A DNA stretch of 64,000 bases from Ilyonectria destructans (lineage: Eukaryota > Ascomycota > Sordariomycetes > Hypocreales > Nectriaceae), in contig JAHEWK010000012.1 in assembly GCA_020740775.1 (NCBI GenBank), forward strand, positions 62,001 through 126,000, read 5' to 3'. Below the pieces are notes generated by a model. That model was given only the letters and a program-made list of their open reading frames with translations. It was not told the origin of the DNA and made no database searches. Shown here one piece after another: positions 23,591 through 35,438 of this stretch (positions are counted from its first letter, which is position 1; each line of letters begins with the position of its first letter). The position numbers and the translations under genes were made by a program.

Positions 23591-25319
23591 ATGGATTCAT
23601 TTGCAAGTAAAAAGAAGCACGTCGTCATCGTCGGAGCGGGAGCGGCAGGCATGGTAATCATTGATTTTCGTTAGCCTCCGATGAGGGCACCCGCAAAACT
23701 AACACCATCACAGTCTTGTGCTGCCACTCTAGCAAATCATCCCGACAAGTTCAAAGTGACCGTATTGGAGAGATGCGATGTCGTTGGCGGTCAGGCCACG
23801 TCCATCCCGTTGGACGAGCAAAAGTACGGTGCTGCTTGGATGAACAACGGCGTTCAAGGAGGCTCTCCGGTGAGCTGCATTTTCATTATTGATGAGATGT
23901 ACTGGAGCTGTCTCTAACCACGGTTCCAGATATTCAAGCACACATTCAGGTTCTTCAAACAGTATGGTCATGAGCCCCGAGACGTTCAGTTACAAGTCTC
24001 TTTCGGCAAGGGGGAAGATGGCTTCTGGACGAACTGCTTCCCCAGCAAACTCATTACTCAATTTTCGTCCGACATCAAGAAGTTCGGCTTTTTTCTCAAG
24101 TTCATCAAGTGGACAATGCCGATTCTCGGACTCGTCCCCATCAGCGTCATGCTCCGCGTCTTCTTCTTCAGCAAGGAGTTTGGTGACAAGATGGTATACC
24201 CACTCATCGCCCTGTTCCTCGGCACGGGGAACCAGACTGCCAACGTTCCATCTGCAATAGTTGAGCGACTCTTTGCTGATCCTAACATGAAACTCTGGGA
24301 CTACGACCCAGACACCTTGCTACCGAACTTGCCCAAGATGGTGACATTTGACCATCTTCACGAATTTTATAACAAGTGGGGAGAGGATCTACGACAGAGA
24401 GGCGTAGATATTAGGACTGATACAGAAGTGGAGTCCGTCTTAAGCAGATCCGGGAAGAATGTCAAGCTCCGCATCAAGAGTAAAAGCACCGAGCAGTCGG
24501 CCGACGAGGACTTCGATGAGTTAGTCCTTTGCGTCCTAGCAGACGAAGCACTCCGCATCCTGGGCAAGACGGCAACTTGGCGAGAGAAGCTGGTCCTCGG
24601 CGGCGCAACTTTTTATGACGATATGACCGTCACTCACACTGATACCAATTACTTTGAGAGCCACTACGAGACGCGTTTCAAGTCAGAGCTCTGCGCAGAA
24701 CCCAAGACAGAAGACCAGAGGGAACAGGTGGCCGTCTCAAAGGGTGAAGGGTCTTCGGTTGGATTCCGCCCCATGTATTACACGTATACGTATCAACAAG
24801 CTCCACGTCTGATCGAGATGTCATTTAACTGCAGCAACTATCAACACCAGCTTAGACATCCTCGTCTCCTTTCAGAGGACGCCTTTGAGCCAGTCTACCA
24901 AACCATATTCCTCAACAAAGACCAGAGGGACCTGTGGACGGTTGACAAGATCAATGAAAACAAGATTATCAAGCGAAATTGGTGGCATCAGCTGGGGCAC
25001 CGCTGGCAGCATTATCTGCGTGTTGTTCCTGGTATGATGTTTCTGCACGGGAGGAACAGCACCTGGTTCGCTGGATCCTGGACACTTGTGGTGAGATTTC
25101 ATCTTCAGCACTCTTGGTTTGCGACATTCAGTTGACGAAGATTGTTAGAACATGCACGAACTTGCTTGTGTGAGTGGGATCGCGGCTGCATATCATCTTG
25201 GAGCAGATTATATCGAGTTCGATGCCTTTGCTGAGGACTTCTTCTCTAAGTATCTCCTGCTGTCGCATGGAATGAGGTATTCTTGGGAGGAGAGACGGAG
25301 ACAGGGGTCAAAGAAATAA
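23591..25319 (+). CDS. FAD-dependent oxidoreductase (amine-oxidase-like)
   Basis: This is a flavoprotein of the NAD(P)-binding Rossmann / amine oxidase superfamily; the substrate cannot be told from sequence. Exons are 23591-23653, 23714-23869, 23930-25090 and 25149-25319. Introns are 58-60 nt and the product is 516 aa. Residues 10-21 (HVVIVGAGAAGM) form the FAD dinucleotide-binding loop, followed by VTVLERCDVVGGQATSI, the usual amine oxidase ADP-ribose segment. The mid-region KFIKWTMPILGLVPISVMLRVFFF is hydrophobic and may associate with membranes. The C-terminal GSWTLVNMHELACVSGIAAAYHLG is the second FAD-contacting block and normally closes the fold. The gene borders the decayed, lower-GC island, so it may be an accessory gene. 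Confidence 0.85.
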
Positions 25320-25689
25320 CATAAAATCCAATGGACGGCATTGCTGAAGGCGGCAGCCAAATAACTCAAGCGAGGATGTCAGCGTGCTGTCAGCCAGCCT
25401 CCACTTATTCAACGGCGACAGGGATCTGAGGAGACAGCAGGGGCATACTAGTTGTATGTAAGCGCACAGTGAAGTTGGTCTCGCCGCTTTGGGTTCCACC
25501 TAATGCCCTTAATGAATGGGGTTGATAATTGACTGCGGAGACAATCCCGTGAGTAACTTAGCACTACTGCAGCTGTATCTATAATCAACTCCTCTATTAA
25601 CATGCATAAACGGCCAATATATTAGGAAAGATTTCCCTGTCTCCCAACACTTTGTTGTATTCTAACCATAAAGCCGGAAACCACTCCCA

Positions 25690-26485
25690 TTCCTCCCAAT
25701 CATAGCTCCAAAATTGTCTCCAGAAGGCAAGATCCAGATTCTTGATCAAGGCGCCAACAGTGCCGTGTATGCAATTGCGAATGATAAGAATACCGGACGG
25801 ACTAGGGATAGTCCATCGGTTCCTAAGGGCTGAACAGTCTAGTACGAGAGCCGCGAGGCGTTAGGGCCGAGCAAGGTACCGGAAGAGTCGGATGAGATAA
25901 CACCGAGGGAGGGGTCTGTATACGATATTCTCAGATAATACGACCGCATTCTTAGTTACCTTGACCTCGAGACCACCGTTTAAGACACTTCCTTTCCTAT
26001 ACCAAAATCATAATCTGTAGACCTTGAACGGGCTCTCAACGGCAGCTTCGGGGTTTCGTGTGAACAGCTCGGCGACCCGTACAACAAGCGGATTCGGTTC
26101 AGATAGCAGTACAATTTCCCGAAGGCCTTGCACACATAGACTAATGCGGCATCGTCTAAGGCGACCTTTCTCCTCGAAATGCATTTTGTTCGATGATTGG
26201 TATATCAAGCTGGACGAGTTAGCCGACTCGGACCGAGTAGACGGCTATCCTCACCACTAGGTAGTTTAGGTGCCGGTTCAGACAGGCCTCGCCGTCATTT
26301 GGTACCGTGAACGGCGGGATGTTCGCCCTTGACAGCACCACACTTGATGTTTTTGAGTAAAAGGTATCAAACAGCTCTAGGATCGAGTCAGAGGAGGGCG
26401 AAGTTATGGAGGTGGTGGCTAACAAGTTACCTCAACTGTCTCACGATATCCCGGTCAGTGCCATCACCCAACGACCCTGAGTTTT
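25690..26485 (+). pseudogene. Decayed protein-kinase-like gene
   Basis: Pieces of a kinase fold appear in order on the + strand but in shifting frames broken by stops. A glycine-loop-like GANSAVYAIANDKN lies near 25750-25790, then VYDILR-stop-YDRILSYLDLET near 25915-25970. Next is DLERALNGSFG...KRIRFR-stop near 26020-26105, then ILFDDWYIKLDELADSDRVDG near 26185-26245, resembling the IKLADFAGS magnesium-loop region. Last are MFALDSTTLDVFE-stop near 26318-26360 and a tail around 26380-26475. At least five in-frame stops and one frame change are seen, and no HRD catalytic loop survives cleanly. It resembles the small stand-alone kinase-like proteins common in filamentous ascomycetes. Minus-strand short frames here are shadows. 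Confidence 0.55.
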
Positions 26486-27521
26486 CATGTACAAAATCGA
26501 TTAGCCAAGTTGTGTGAGAATTTCAAGGTATTGTCATTTAGTGCAACATATCAGTCAATTCGCCTTGCCTGTTCTTCCAATGCGTTCACCTACCCCAAAA
26601 TCTGGAAGAGTCCAGGAACAAGTGGATAGACAAAAACTGAGATCAAGGTCCTTGAACGGAGCAGACCCAGGCTAGACAGTGTGTAAATGTAGAATCCGAT
26701 TGCTAGTAGAAACAATATCCTACCAAAACAGTCAGCAGGTCTGTCTCTGAATCGAATGAGCGGCTCATGGTAAACAAAATAGAGCCAATTCACCAGGAAC
26801 GAGTGCAGCGGGAAAAGTCCAATGCTAACAAAGCGCCCCAACTCCTCGCATTTTCTTCCTCGTGTCGGATTTTCTTTTGGTCTAGGTTAAGATCAAACAA
26901 GTTATGTAGGAACCTATAGACAATGTTGATGAAGACGGCACGACAGCTTCACATATAGCTCAACCTTAGCTTACGCCGTGCTTACCCAGCGTGGTAGATC
27001 TAGGGAACCCGCAGACAAGATCAGGAGAGTTCACAAGAGGTAAACAATGACATGACGTGCTAAGCACTATATGTGTGTGTGTTATTGGCAAATACATGGT
27101 TGTGATAATGCCGTATCATGTTGGCAAAGCACATCTTAAAGTGCGCTCAGCCATTTCTCGTATGGAATAGAACCCTTGGGTATCATCAAAACCAGTCCAA
27201 AAGCAGGTGCCCGTCTCGATACAAGCCGAACATCCAGTTACATCCAGACCCAAAACGCTCTAGACTTTCAGTCTCTGGCCACATAAAAGATGGCTCCCAG
27301 TGGTCCTATACTTGGATCATGCCTGATCCAATAAATCCAATACGTCATGACCCGTAAAACGCCATCCAGTCCAGACCAAGCCCCCAAAATGGGCGACAAA
27401 TCCACCGTCGCAGTTCCCGCGTTTCTTTCATACCGTTGTCAGAAGAATTCTGATAAACGAAAAGAGATGTCGATGAAGAACAACGAGACCCTTGGAACAC
27501 GAAACGCCTGAGCCAAATGGT
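26486..27521. other. Lower-GC intergenic DNA with an unassigned hydrophobic minus-strand frame
   Basis: This stretch is visibly poorer in G/C than the rest of the window. A minus-strand frame at 26590-26841 encodes about 80 mostly hydrophobic residues with two possible membrane helices (containing HSFLVNWLYFVYHEPLIRF). I cannot link it to a family, a start or an upstream exon, so it may be a remnant or chance. A palindrome GTGCTAAGCAC lies near 27057-27067. No terminal repeats or target-site duplication were found by eye. Confidence 0.35.
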
Positions 27522-28649
27522 CTAAGAAAAGAGACGTCGCTGAGCATTGGCAGGTCCAGCGGATAGATCTAACTTGAGAATTCGTCGAAGATCATCCTCC
27601 ATAGCTTGGAGGTTATTAGAGCGGCCTTCGTGGGCGCCATTTGCGTTGGGCATAGTGGGAATGCTGTTGGCCTGTGTATGGGGAGGCCGGACAGGAGAGA
27701 ATCCGTTGGATGCAGAGTTGGATGCGGATACAGAAGGTCCGCTAAACAAGAACTTCTTGAGAGCCTCGGTGGGGTCCTCGCCCGGCTCCGGGGCAGAGGA
27801 TTGTCGTGGAAGCTGCTGTGCAGCAGGCGATCGAGCAGTGCCTGATCGAGCGGCCTTGATGCGTTCTTGGTATGGTGTAGAGAATGCTGGACCTAGCGTG
27901 CGGCCAGGGGTTCCATCCAGCTCAGCGCTGCCGATTCCAGACTGGAATCTCGACTGGGAGTGAGCTGATTGGGGGAGGTTTGACGCTTTGGGAAAACTAC
28001 CAGATTCAAAGGGCGATCGAGAAGATGGAGAATCAGATGCCAGAGCCGAGGGTCTGAAGTTGGCGGGGCTGTCACGGCGCTGTTGCTCTTTTTCTTGGCG
28101 GTGGGCGCGGAACATGAAATCAAGAGGAGATTCGTGGACTGATGGCGCTGATGCATGATGCGAAGGCGTAGGCGCCTCAGAGTCGGTAGGAGGCGAAGGC
28201 TCCTGGAGAATTTCGCGGGATGGCTTGACGCTGGGAGAGTCGGTGGAAGGTTTGGTGACGAAGCTAGGAAGAGGCAGGGCGGATGGTGCCGGCGAGGCGT
28301 GGAAGGTGGCTCCAGCAAATGCTGGGACAGTTGCCGACTTCATGGAGGAAGACTGGTGAGGTGGGGTATGACGGCCGGGGCGACTCGACTCTGGGGAAGT
28401 CGGGATGTTCTTGGGGGCCCGGGGCTTGTTTCGAGATCGCTGCTTGGAGTTGACGTTGTTGGTGTGAGGCGTGGGAGAGTCGACACCAGGCTTCTGGGGT
28501 GTTCGCGGGGTGCGGTCGTAACGAGACGGGTCGACGTTGATAACGTCATTCTCGGAAGCGTAGGCCTTTTGGGCTGCAGGACGACCGTTGCCACGACCCT
28601 GCCGACGGCGGGCGGGAGTGGTTGTCGGCTGAGAGGGGGTCTCACTCAT
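27522..28649 (-). CDS. PNRC/Edc1-motif proline-rich protein, probable mRNA-decapping activator
   Basis: This is an intronless gene of 375 aa counted from ATG at 28649 (MSETPSQPTTTPARRRQGRG). The frame stays open upstream, but that part looks like leader sequence. The protein is almost entirely disordered, rich in Pro, Ser, Ala and Arg. One conserved island stands out at 111-130: AGATFHASPAPSALPLPSF, matching the PNRC/Edc1-type short linear motif that binds the Dcp1 EVH1 domain and activates Dcp2. A second fungal-conserved segment, SPLDFMFRAHRQEKEQQRR, follows at roughly residues 175-195. The C-terminus has a short helix (MEDDLRRILKLDL). Activity as a decapping enhancer is inferred from the motif alone. 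Unrelated disordered proteins could carry a similar motif. Confidence 0.7.
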   Translation of the reverse strand: MSETPSQPTTTPARRRQGRGNGRPAAQKAYASENDVINVDPSRYDRTPRTPQKPGVDSPTPHTNNVNSKQRSRNKPRAPKNIPTSPESSRPGRHTPPHQSSSMKSATVPAFAGATFHASPAPSALPLPSFVTKPSTDSPSVKPSREILQEPSPPTDSEAPTPSHHASAPSVHESPLDFMFRAHRQEKEQQRRDSPANFRPSALASDSPSSRSPFESGSFPKASNLPQSAHSQSRFQSGIGSAELDGTPGRTLGPAFSTPYQERIKAARSGTARSPAAQQLPRQSSAPEPGEDPTEALKKFLFSGPSVSASNSASNGFSPVRPPHTQANSIPTMPNANGAHEGRSNNLQAMEDDLRRILKLDLSAGPANAQRRLFS

Positions 28650-30098
28650 GGTTTCAAGAGGCAGACGAGTGTGACTGGACTGGTGAGTGATGACTGAGAA
28701 GACGAACAGCCGAGTGGTTGGGGAATGGAGCGGCGGTTGCGACAGGTTAGGAATCGGGAGGATGGACTGAATTCGGTTGCGTTGATGGTGGTAAGGCAAG
28801 AGAGATGATTGATTGTAAAGCAGCAAGTTTGAAGAACGAGTCGCTTGGTACGATCATGATGCAGTGGGAAATGGATTGATGGATGAGGAGGAGAGAAGAG
28901 CGCGCGAGGGGAGGGAGGGAGGGAAAATGCTATGACGCCGGGCGAAAGAATCAGGCTGGGGCGCCTCAGGCGGGTGCGTGAGTGGGTGCATGGCTCACAG
29001 GGTGGGCGCGCAACAACAATGCACCAGTGCGGGCGGGCGACTGCGGCGGCTCCGGTAGATGCATAAGTGCCTAGATGTTCTAAGAGCCTAAGAGGTACCC
29101 CTCCCATAGCAATGCTGCGATTGCATCTTACCCTATAGTCGTTGCTTCTTGATGCTGAGCATTCAACCAATGTGTTGGTGTTTGTCTCTATAATGGTAGA
29201 AGCGTCAAAGAGCAGTGTCTTCCGTCATTTAACGAACTAGATGGAAACGAATCTCTCTAGTCAGACCCTCACGTCTCCTGTTGTCGTACACTGCTCAGTC
29301 CCATGACTACCAACTCCATTCAGCCACTCAACTCGAGTCATCGGACTGCCCGTCTCCCGCCACCCACCCCCACCTTCTCCGCGCACAGGGCCGCCAACTT
29401 TGCTTTGGTGGGCCTCCGACGCGTCCGTTAGGTCACTTCAGCTCTGCCCCTCACTGATCATGCCCTGTAACACCCGGAGATATAGTGAGGTGATCAGGCC
29501 CGAGCCACCCAAGCTCCGGGACCTCCAGCGCGAGGCAGCCGCTGAATCTCACTAACCAAAGACGGCGGCACACTGACGACATTGGACGGGATCCTCCATG
29601 GCTCGACCAGTCGCCGATGTAGGTAGCCATCTAACCATCATCAATATATCGCATAGATTGTGCAAACCAAACGTCCAACAAACCAACGCCCAGCCCCCAG
29701 CCTTCCCGTGACACGGCAACCCTGAGCTCGCCACCGTTTCTCCATCAAGGTATTGTACCTACCCTCCTAGTTGTTTGTCCTACCTACCCAAGTACCCACC
29801 AAGGCTGGACAAGCTGCTGAGCTAGCCTTCCCTCTCCCATGCTCCAGTTTTCTGACACCTCCAGGCACACATAGGCATACATGCAACCAGCGTGCTCCAC
29901 CGGATTCCTCGACCGCAACCACAGAGGTCAGCCTCATCCGCTCTCCGCCACCTGCCTGTGTATCCCCCAAAGTTATTATCTTTCTGACCGCCAGTATTTC
30001 TCGCGTCCAGCCTTGTCGAACTGTCGAGACTCCATCCCCCGCGTTCCGTAATCGACGACCGCCCATCCCACCCCCGCGAGAACCGCCCGTCACACATC
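28650..30098. promoter_or_regulatory. Divergent region between the Edc1-like gene and rbx1
   Basis: This is 1.45 kb of non-coding DNA between divergent starts. The half next to rbx1 is pyrimidine-rich on the + strand and is probably its leader. The half next to the Edc1-like gene is pyrimidine-rich on the minus strand and is probably that gene's leader. No RNA gene was recognised. Confidence 0.45.
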
Positions 30099-30622
<524 letters not shown>

Positions 30623-30768
30623 ATGGAGACGCACAGGAGAACACAAGGAACGAGAAGAACGAGAACACAATGGGAGGGAAGGGCGGTCCCGTGGCCCAAT
30701 TGCGCCATGGTCTGCATTGGGTGTACACACAGCTATCCATCCCGTCGAGCCTGGGTCAGGCGGCACAT

Positions 30769-31201
30769 TTATTGACTCGACTTGCTTGTTGCCAAATCCA
30801 CCGCATACCCTGCGGGCAACCATTTGACTGGGTTCTTGTTGTAAATGGGCCACGGTGGCACCACCGCCAGGAAAGTTAAGGCTGTCCCCCCCAACCCCAC
30901 GTAGACGGCGAGCTTGATATCTTGGAGGATATAACCGATGAAGAACGAGAGAGCCTTTGGATCAGGTTAGCACGTGAGCTCAAAACAAGCCAGGTTAGGC
31001 TGTGTGAAATGTGCCGGATCGTACCCCAGAGATGACGAGGAGGATGGTAGCGAGGAGTTCGGTGACCTTCTGGCCTTCGAAGTCCTGGAAAAGACTACAG
31101 TTAGCAATGCGATGCGAACAAAGGGACAACATGCAAGGTTGGGGTTAGGTTACAATCTGGCCGTCGACGACGTCACGGACTTGATCAAGGACGTCCGCCA
31201 T
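30769..31201 (-). CDS. spc1: Signal peptidase complex subunit 1 (Spc1/SPC12)
   Basis: This is a small non-catalytic subunit of the ER signal peptidase complex, known to sharpen the choice between signal peptides and membrane anchors. Minus-strand exons are 31154-31201, 31025-31084 and 30769-30954, with introns of 69 and 70 nt. The product is 97 aa, the usual size. Two membrane helices are predicted: [20 protein letters not shown] and [21 protein letters not shown]. The family block [15 protein letters not shown] follows the second helix. The DFEGQK motif before the first helix is also typical. Because the exons are short, this gene is easily missed by frame searches. Confidence 0.93.
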
Positions 31202-33055
31202 GATGGAGAGAGAGTGAGCCGGACGAGGTTGTGGGTGAGAACGATCGTGGGCGCGCAAGCGGGTGTATTGCTGAGATGAATGTCTGATTGAATACTGACG
31301 ATCAAGATGGGTAAGGGTCAGGTCGGTCTTGTCCTGCTGGAGTGGAGGATCAACGAGCTCTTGATCTCGCGACAAGCTATGGTGTGTCGCAGCACTCGTT
31401 CAATACTGACGAGGTGTCCAAAGTAGCCCCGGTTGGTCGGAGTGGACATAAATGGACCCACATCTACTCTGTCCCGAGTGGGCAAGGGGCCGAACTGGCG
31501 CTGACAAAGACGATGGGTGAGCCAACATCACTCCATTACAGATAAGCAATCAGCGATTCTGTTAGCAACGCATCGTCATCGTTGTCAACCTCTGGGAAGA
31601 GAGGAATGAGTGGCAATGATCCCCAACAACAATGTCATGGAATTATCAGGTGAGTTTCTGCGGAAGCCGGCATCCGGATGGGGCATTTATCAGGCATGAG
31701 AAAATTTTTACACTTGCAACGCAGGTACGCACGCCATTGATGGGGGGGACTATTCGTGACAGTGACTCAATGTGTGGAAATACGTACTGGATCGGATGCG
31801 TATCCGGGTGCGCTTCATCCTAGTCGGCCAGTTGGAGCCCTCCCTCCCAACTTGTGCCACTGCGATCCGCTTCAGTGGTTCGGCAAGGACTCGCATCCAG
31901 AAACAATGCCTAAAAGTGCATGAGATGCCAGCTCCCGCGTGTGGCGTATGTGGCGCAACCGGGACGCACAGACCCGAATGAAGCTCCAGCGCTGGCGCCT
32001 TCCCTGTCGGTGACCCTGGAAAGAAGGTGGCGGTGGCTCGCCCTTGCTAGCCATTGGACACTGGCTGGCTTGTGACATCGGCTCTGGCTCTAGGCCCTGG
32101 TCTGGTTGCTGCACAATTTTTTACCCGGTTCCTGTCTTGGTCTCGGGCCTTGGCTTCTTTATCTCGCTCTTCCATCCCATACTCTTCCTCTTCCACTTTG
32201 CCCTTCGCTTTGTCGCTCGGCACAATCCATCTTTGCTTCTTTGCAATCTCTACTTCATCATCTCCTTTGCCTCTAAGCACCCTGCGTTCTAAGGACCGCT
32301 CTTATTTCCCCCTTTCTCGCTCTGGCCCTGCCGTCCCGGCACCAATTTTGGCCCCCTGGACCCTGTTCGTCATCCGAGCCCCTAGCAACCACTACCAACC
32401 TTTGGCGGATTCCCCTTCGCACTTCAGGCCTCAACAACATCATATCTCATCTCGACCCGACTCAATTACCAAGCCGATGCCCACCAGCTTCGTCCTGAAG
32501 ACCGCTTCTATATCAGTCCACAACCTCTCCGAACTGCACAACTCCGGTTCCGACGATAGTCTCAACCGCTTCGCCCACGTCGCTCAACGTCCTCTGTAGC
32601 TGGCGTCTCGCCTCGAACCATCCCAAGTCTTCAAGTTGGCTCAACTCGCCCTCCCAGTCGTCTCCTACCCCTCTTCGCTCTTCGGACCCGGCTTCTGGGT
32701 CTACAGCGGAGTAAACAAGAAGCCCCCATAACTGGTCTTTGGTGCCATCTCGACTCTCACTTGACCCCTGCTATATCCTCCCTGGACCGACCGGAAACCA
32801 TCTGGCGACACACGCCGGATTGTTGCTCACAGTTTTGACCAAAACCAAAACTCGGCGCGCCGCTGCCGCGCCGAGCGTCAGGTCTATAAACGACTTCGGA
32901 CGACGCCATTGCCACGAACAAACTATGGGACTGTGATCCAGAATCCCCCAACCAACCTCCGCCGCCTCCCTCCTTGGGAACGACCCCTTTCCGCCTTCGA
33001 CGCCCGGACGCCACCTTAAACACCTCGATCAAAGACTTCACGTCGACTATCCACC
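31202..33055. promoter_or_regulatory. Divergent region between spc1 and the Mg2+ transporter
   Basis: This 1.85 kb shows no recognisable protein. From about 32100 to 33055 the + strand is C/T-rich, consistent with a long leader for the downstream transporter mRNA. A plus-strand frame at 32054-32599 is serine/leucine-biased and looks like translated pyrimidine-rich leader, not a gene. Confidence 0.45.
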
Positions 33056-34951
33056 ATGTCTGATCACGAAGAGACCGTCTCCGACACCCGCTACAGCACC
33101 CCTGTGCCTGAGCTTGACGACCACCGCCATCAGGCGGCATCGGCTCAGAGACAGGAGCGACCTCGTCGCGGGACGTTCGATAGCCTTTACGGCTCTCGAC
33201 AGGTCGAAAATGAGCAGGGTGTCCCCGCAATTCGAGTTCGTGACTTTGAGGAGGCCATCATTGATGAAGAGGCGAGGGCAATCTCACCGACCGCCCGCCG
33301 TCCTCGCCGTCCAACGGTGGACTCTTCTGATGGAAGATCCATTTCTCCTCCCAACTCGGTAAAAGCGTTTGCTGAAGCCCGTCGCCGAGAGCGAGAGATG
33401 TCCTTCTCCGAGTCGCGTCCAGACCATTTTGAAGATGGCTTGATCCGTCCTATGTCCGTTCAGAGCAAGCGCAGCTACCGCAGCAAGCCCCATACGATCA
33501 ACGACGATGCGGCTAGTTTTTCTACCACCGCTGAGGAAGATGTGTGCTTCCCTGTCAAGGAAACCCATCGGAAGGATAAGCTGTGCATCGATTTTGAATA
33601 TCTTGATGAGTTCATCCTCGAGCAAGCTGCTCGTGAAGAGGCTCGCCAACCCTCGGTGACGCAAAGCTTTGAAGACTTACGAACTCACACAGTCGAGTCT
33701 CGTCCCACACAGATGGCGACCCTTGATGGCGATATTCTGGATATGCCGTCGGAGGATTCCATGACTCGCGAGAAAACCGCTGAACAGACGCCCGAAAAGG
33801 CCCCCCAGCAGTCGCAGGCACCTCCAGTGGATAGCAACCGCTTCAGTTTCTTTTCTTCTGCATGGGAGTCGACCATCCACGCACCAGAGATGGGAGATCT
33901 CGTCCTTCCAGGAGAGGATATCCGTGGACTCTTCGAACTGCCCGAGGATGAAGAGGATGGTGTTTGGTGGCTCAACATTAACACTGCAACCAAGGAGGAG
34001 ATCTGGGCGATCTGCAAGGCCTTTGGTATCCACCCCCTGACAATTGAGGATATCGTCACCCAGGAAGCCCGAGAGAAGATTGAGCTCTTCCCGTCGTACT
34101 ACTTTGCCAGCTTCCGCTCTTTCCACATTGTACAGGAGCCCGATGGCATTGAGTACGAGCCCTTCAACATCTATGTCATCGTGTTCCGCGAGGGAACGCT
34201 CAGTTTCAGCTTCGCGCCAAACTCTCATGCGACCCAAGTCCGCAAGAGAATCACTGCCCTGAAGGACTACGTCTCTCTGAGCAGCGACTGGATTTGCTAT
34301 GCTTTGATGTATGTGCTCCATCCCCCCCGACACGATTTTGTATGAACTGTTCACTGACTTGGTTTTATTAGCGATGACATTGTCGATTCCTTCGGCCCGC
34401 CCATTCGCCAGATCGAACTTGAGGCAGACGCCATAGAAGACGAAGTGTTCGTCATGCGCGAAGATGACTCTAACTCGTTCCTCCGCTCCATCGGCCGGGT
34501 GCGTAAGAACTGTATGGCCCTACTCCGGCTCCTCGGTGGCAAGGCCGACGTTCTTCGGGGTTTCACCAAGCGCTGTAACGAGAACTACAAGGTGACGCCT
34601 CGCATGGACATTGGCATGTACTTGGGTGACATCCAGGACCACGTGGTCACGATGGCTACCAGTTTGGGCCACTTTGAAAAGATCCTATCCCGTTCCCACA
34701 GCAATTACCTGGCGACGCTCTCCATCAATAACATCTCCCAGGGAACGGAAACGAACCAGGTGCTCAGCAAGATCACATTCCTCGCCTCCGTGCTGGTTCC
34801 GCTGAATCTTGTCAGTGGTGTGTTTGGAATGAACGTGGCGGTTCCGTTTAAGGACGTTACAAACCTCGCGCCTTTCTTCGGTATTATCAGTTTCATGACT
34901 GTCCTGTGTATCCTGATCCTGGCGGTCGCTCGTTGGAAGCGCTACATCTAG
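33056..34951 (+). CDS. mnr2: CorA-type Mg2+ transporter, Alr1/Mnr2 subfamily
   Basis: This is a Mg2+ channel of the CorA superfamily. The long charged N-terminus and fungal distribution suggest the Alr/Mnr2 branch, whose Mnr2 members sit in the vacuolar membrane. Exons are 33056-34308 and 34372-34951, with a 63-nt intron (GTATGT...ATTAG). The product is 610 aa. Residues 1-280 are disordered, Arg/Ser/Glu-rich, with many possible phosphorylation sites. The CorA core begins near 300 (WWLNINTATKEEIWAICKAFGIHPLTIEDI). The pore signature GMN is at 570-572 after the first membrane helix (ITFLASVLVPLNLVSGVF). The second helix is FGIISFMTVLCILILAV. Plasma-membrane versus vacuolar location is inferred. 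Confidence 0.9.
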
Positions 34952-35438
34952 AGAGTCATTTGGTTGCAGTCTTCGTCGAAGACATAGTCCATCGTTTGGT
35001 TTGCTGTTCCTTTTTCGTGTATAAACTGGGGTATATACGTACTTGAGCATGGTTTGTTTAGACATGGGATATGTACATAATGCCTGGTGTCACACCATCT
35101 GCAATTTTAGACCTGTCATAGAGTCATGTTTCTCCAACTCGATCATGGTGACAACTATTGATGCAAATTGCGATACGACTATAGTCAACCACATTTTCTA
35201 ACTTTCCTAAGAACTCAACACGCACAAGACTCTGATAACCCATGATGTATCACACATCTGCGTGCTGTAGAGCAGCCAAAAGTGGGGCGCCAAAGTCATG
35301 ATTCTGGGCCATCCCATTGGCCGCCCGTGAACCACTCTACATCTCGGGTCTTCCACCTAAAATCTTGACATCAGCGCAAACCTCGTTTGCATATACAACC
35401 AACCCACGTAGTCATCACGCCCACCCCCGAACGCAAAC
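34952..35438. other. Intergenic region between mnr2-like gene and tim8
   Basis: These 487 bp hold the transporter 3' UTR and the tim8 promoter. Nothing else was recognised. Confidence 0.45.

Noticed and set aside
28668..28675. TGTGACTG Homol-D-like box before the Edc1-like gene
   Set aside because: It lies only about 20 bp from the start codon, inside the expected leader, so it is unlikely to be a promoter element.
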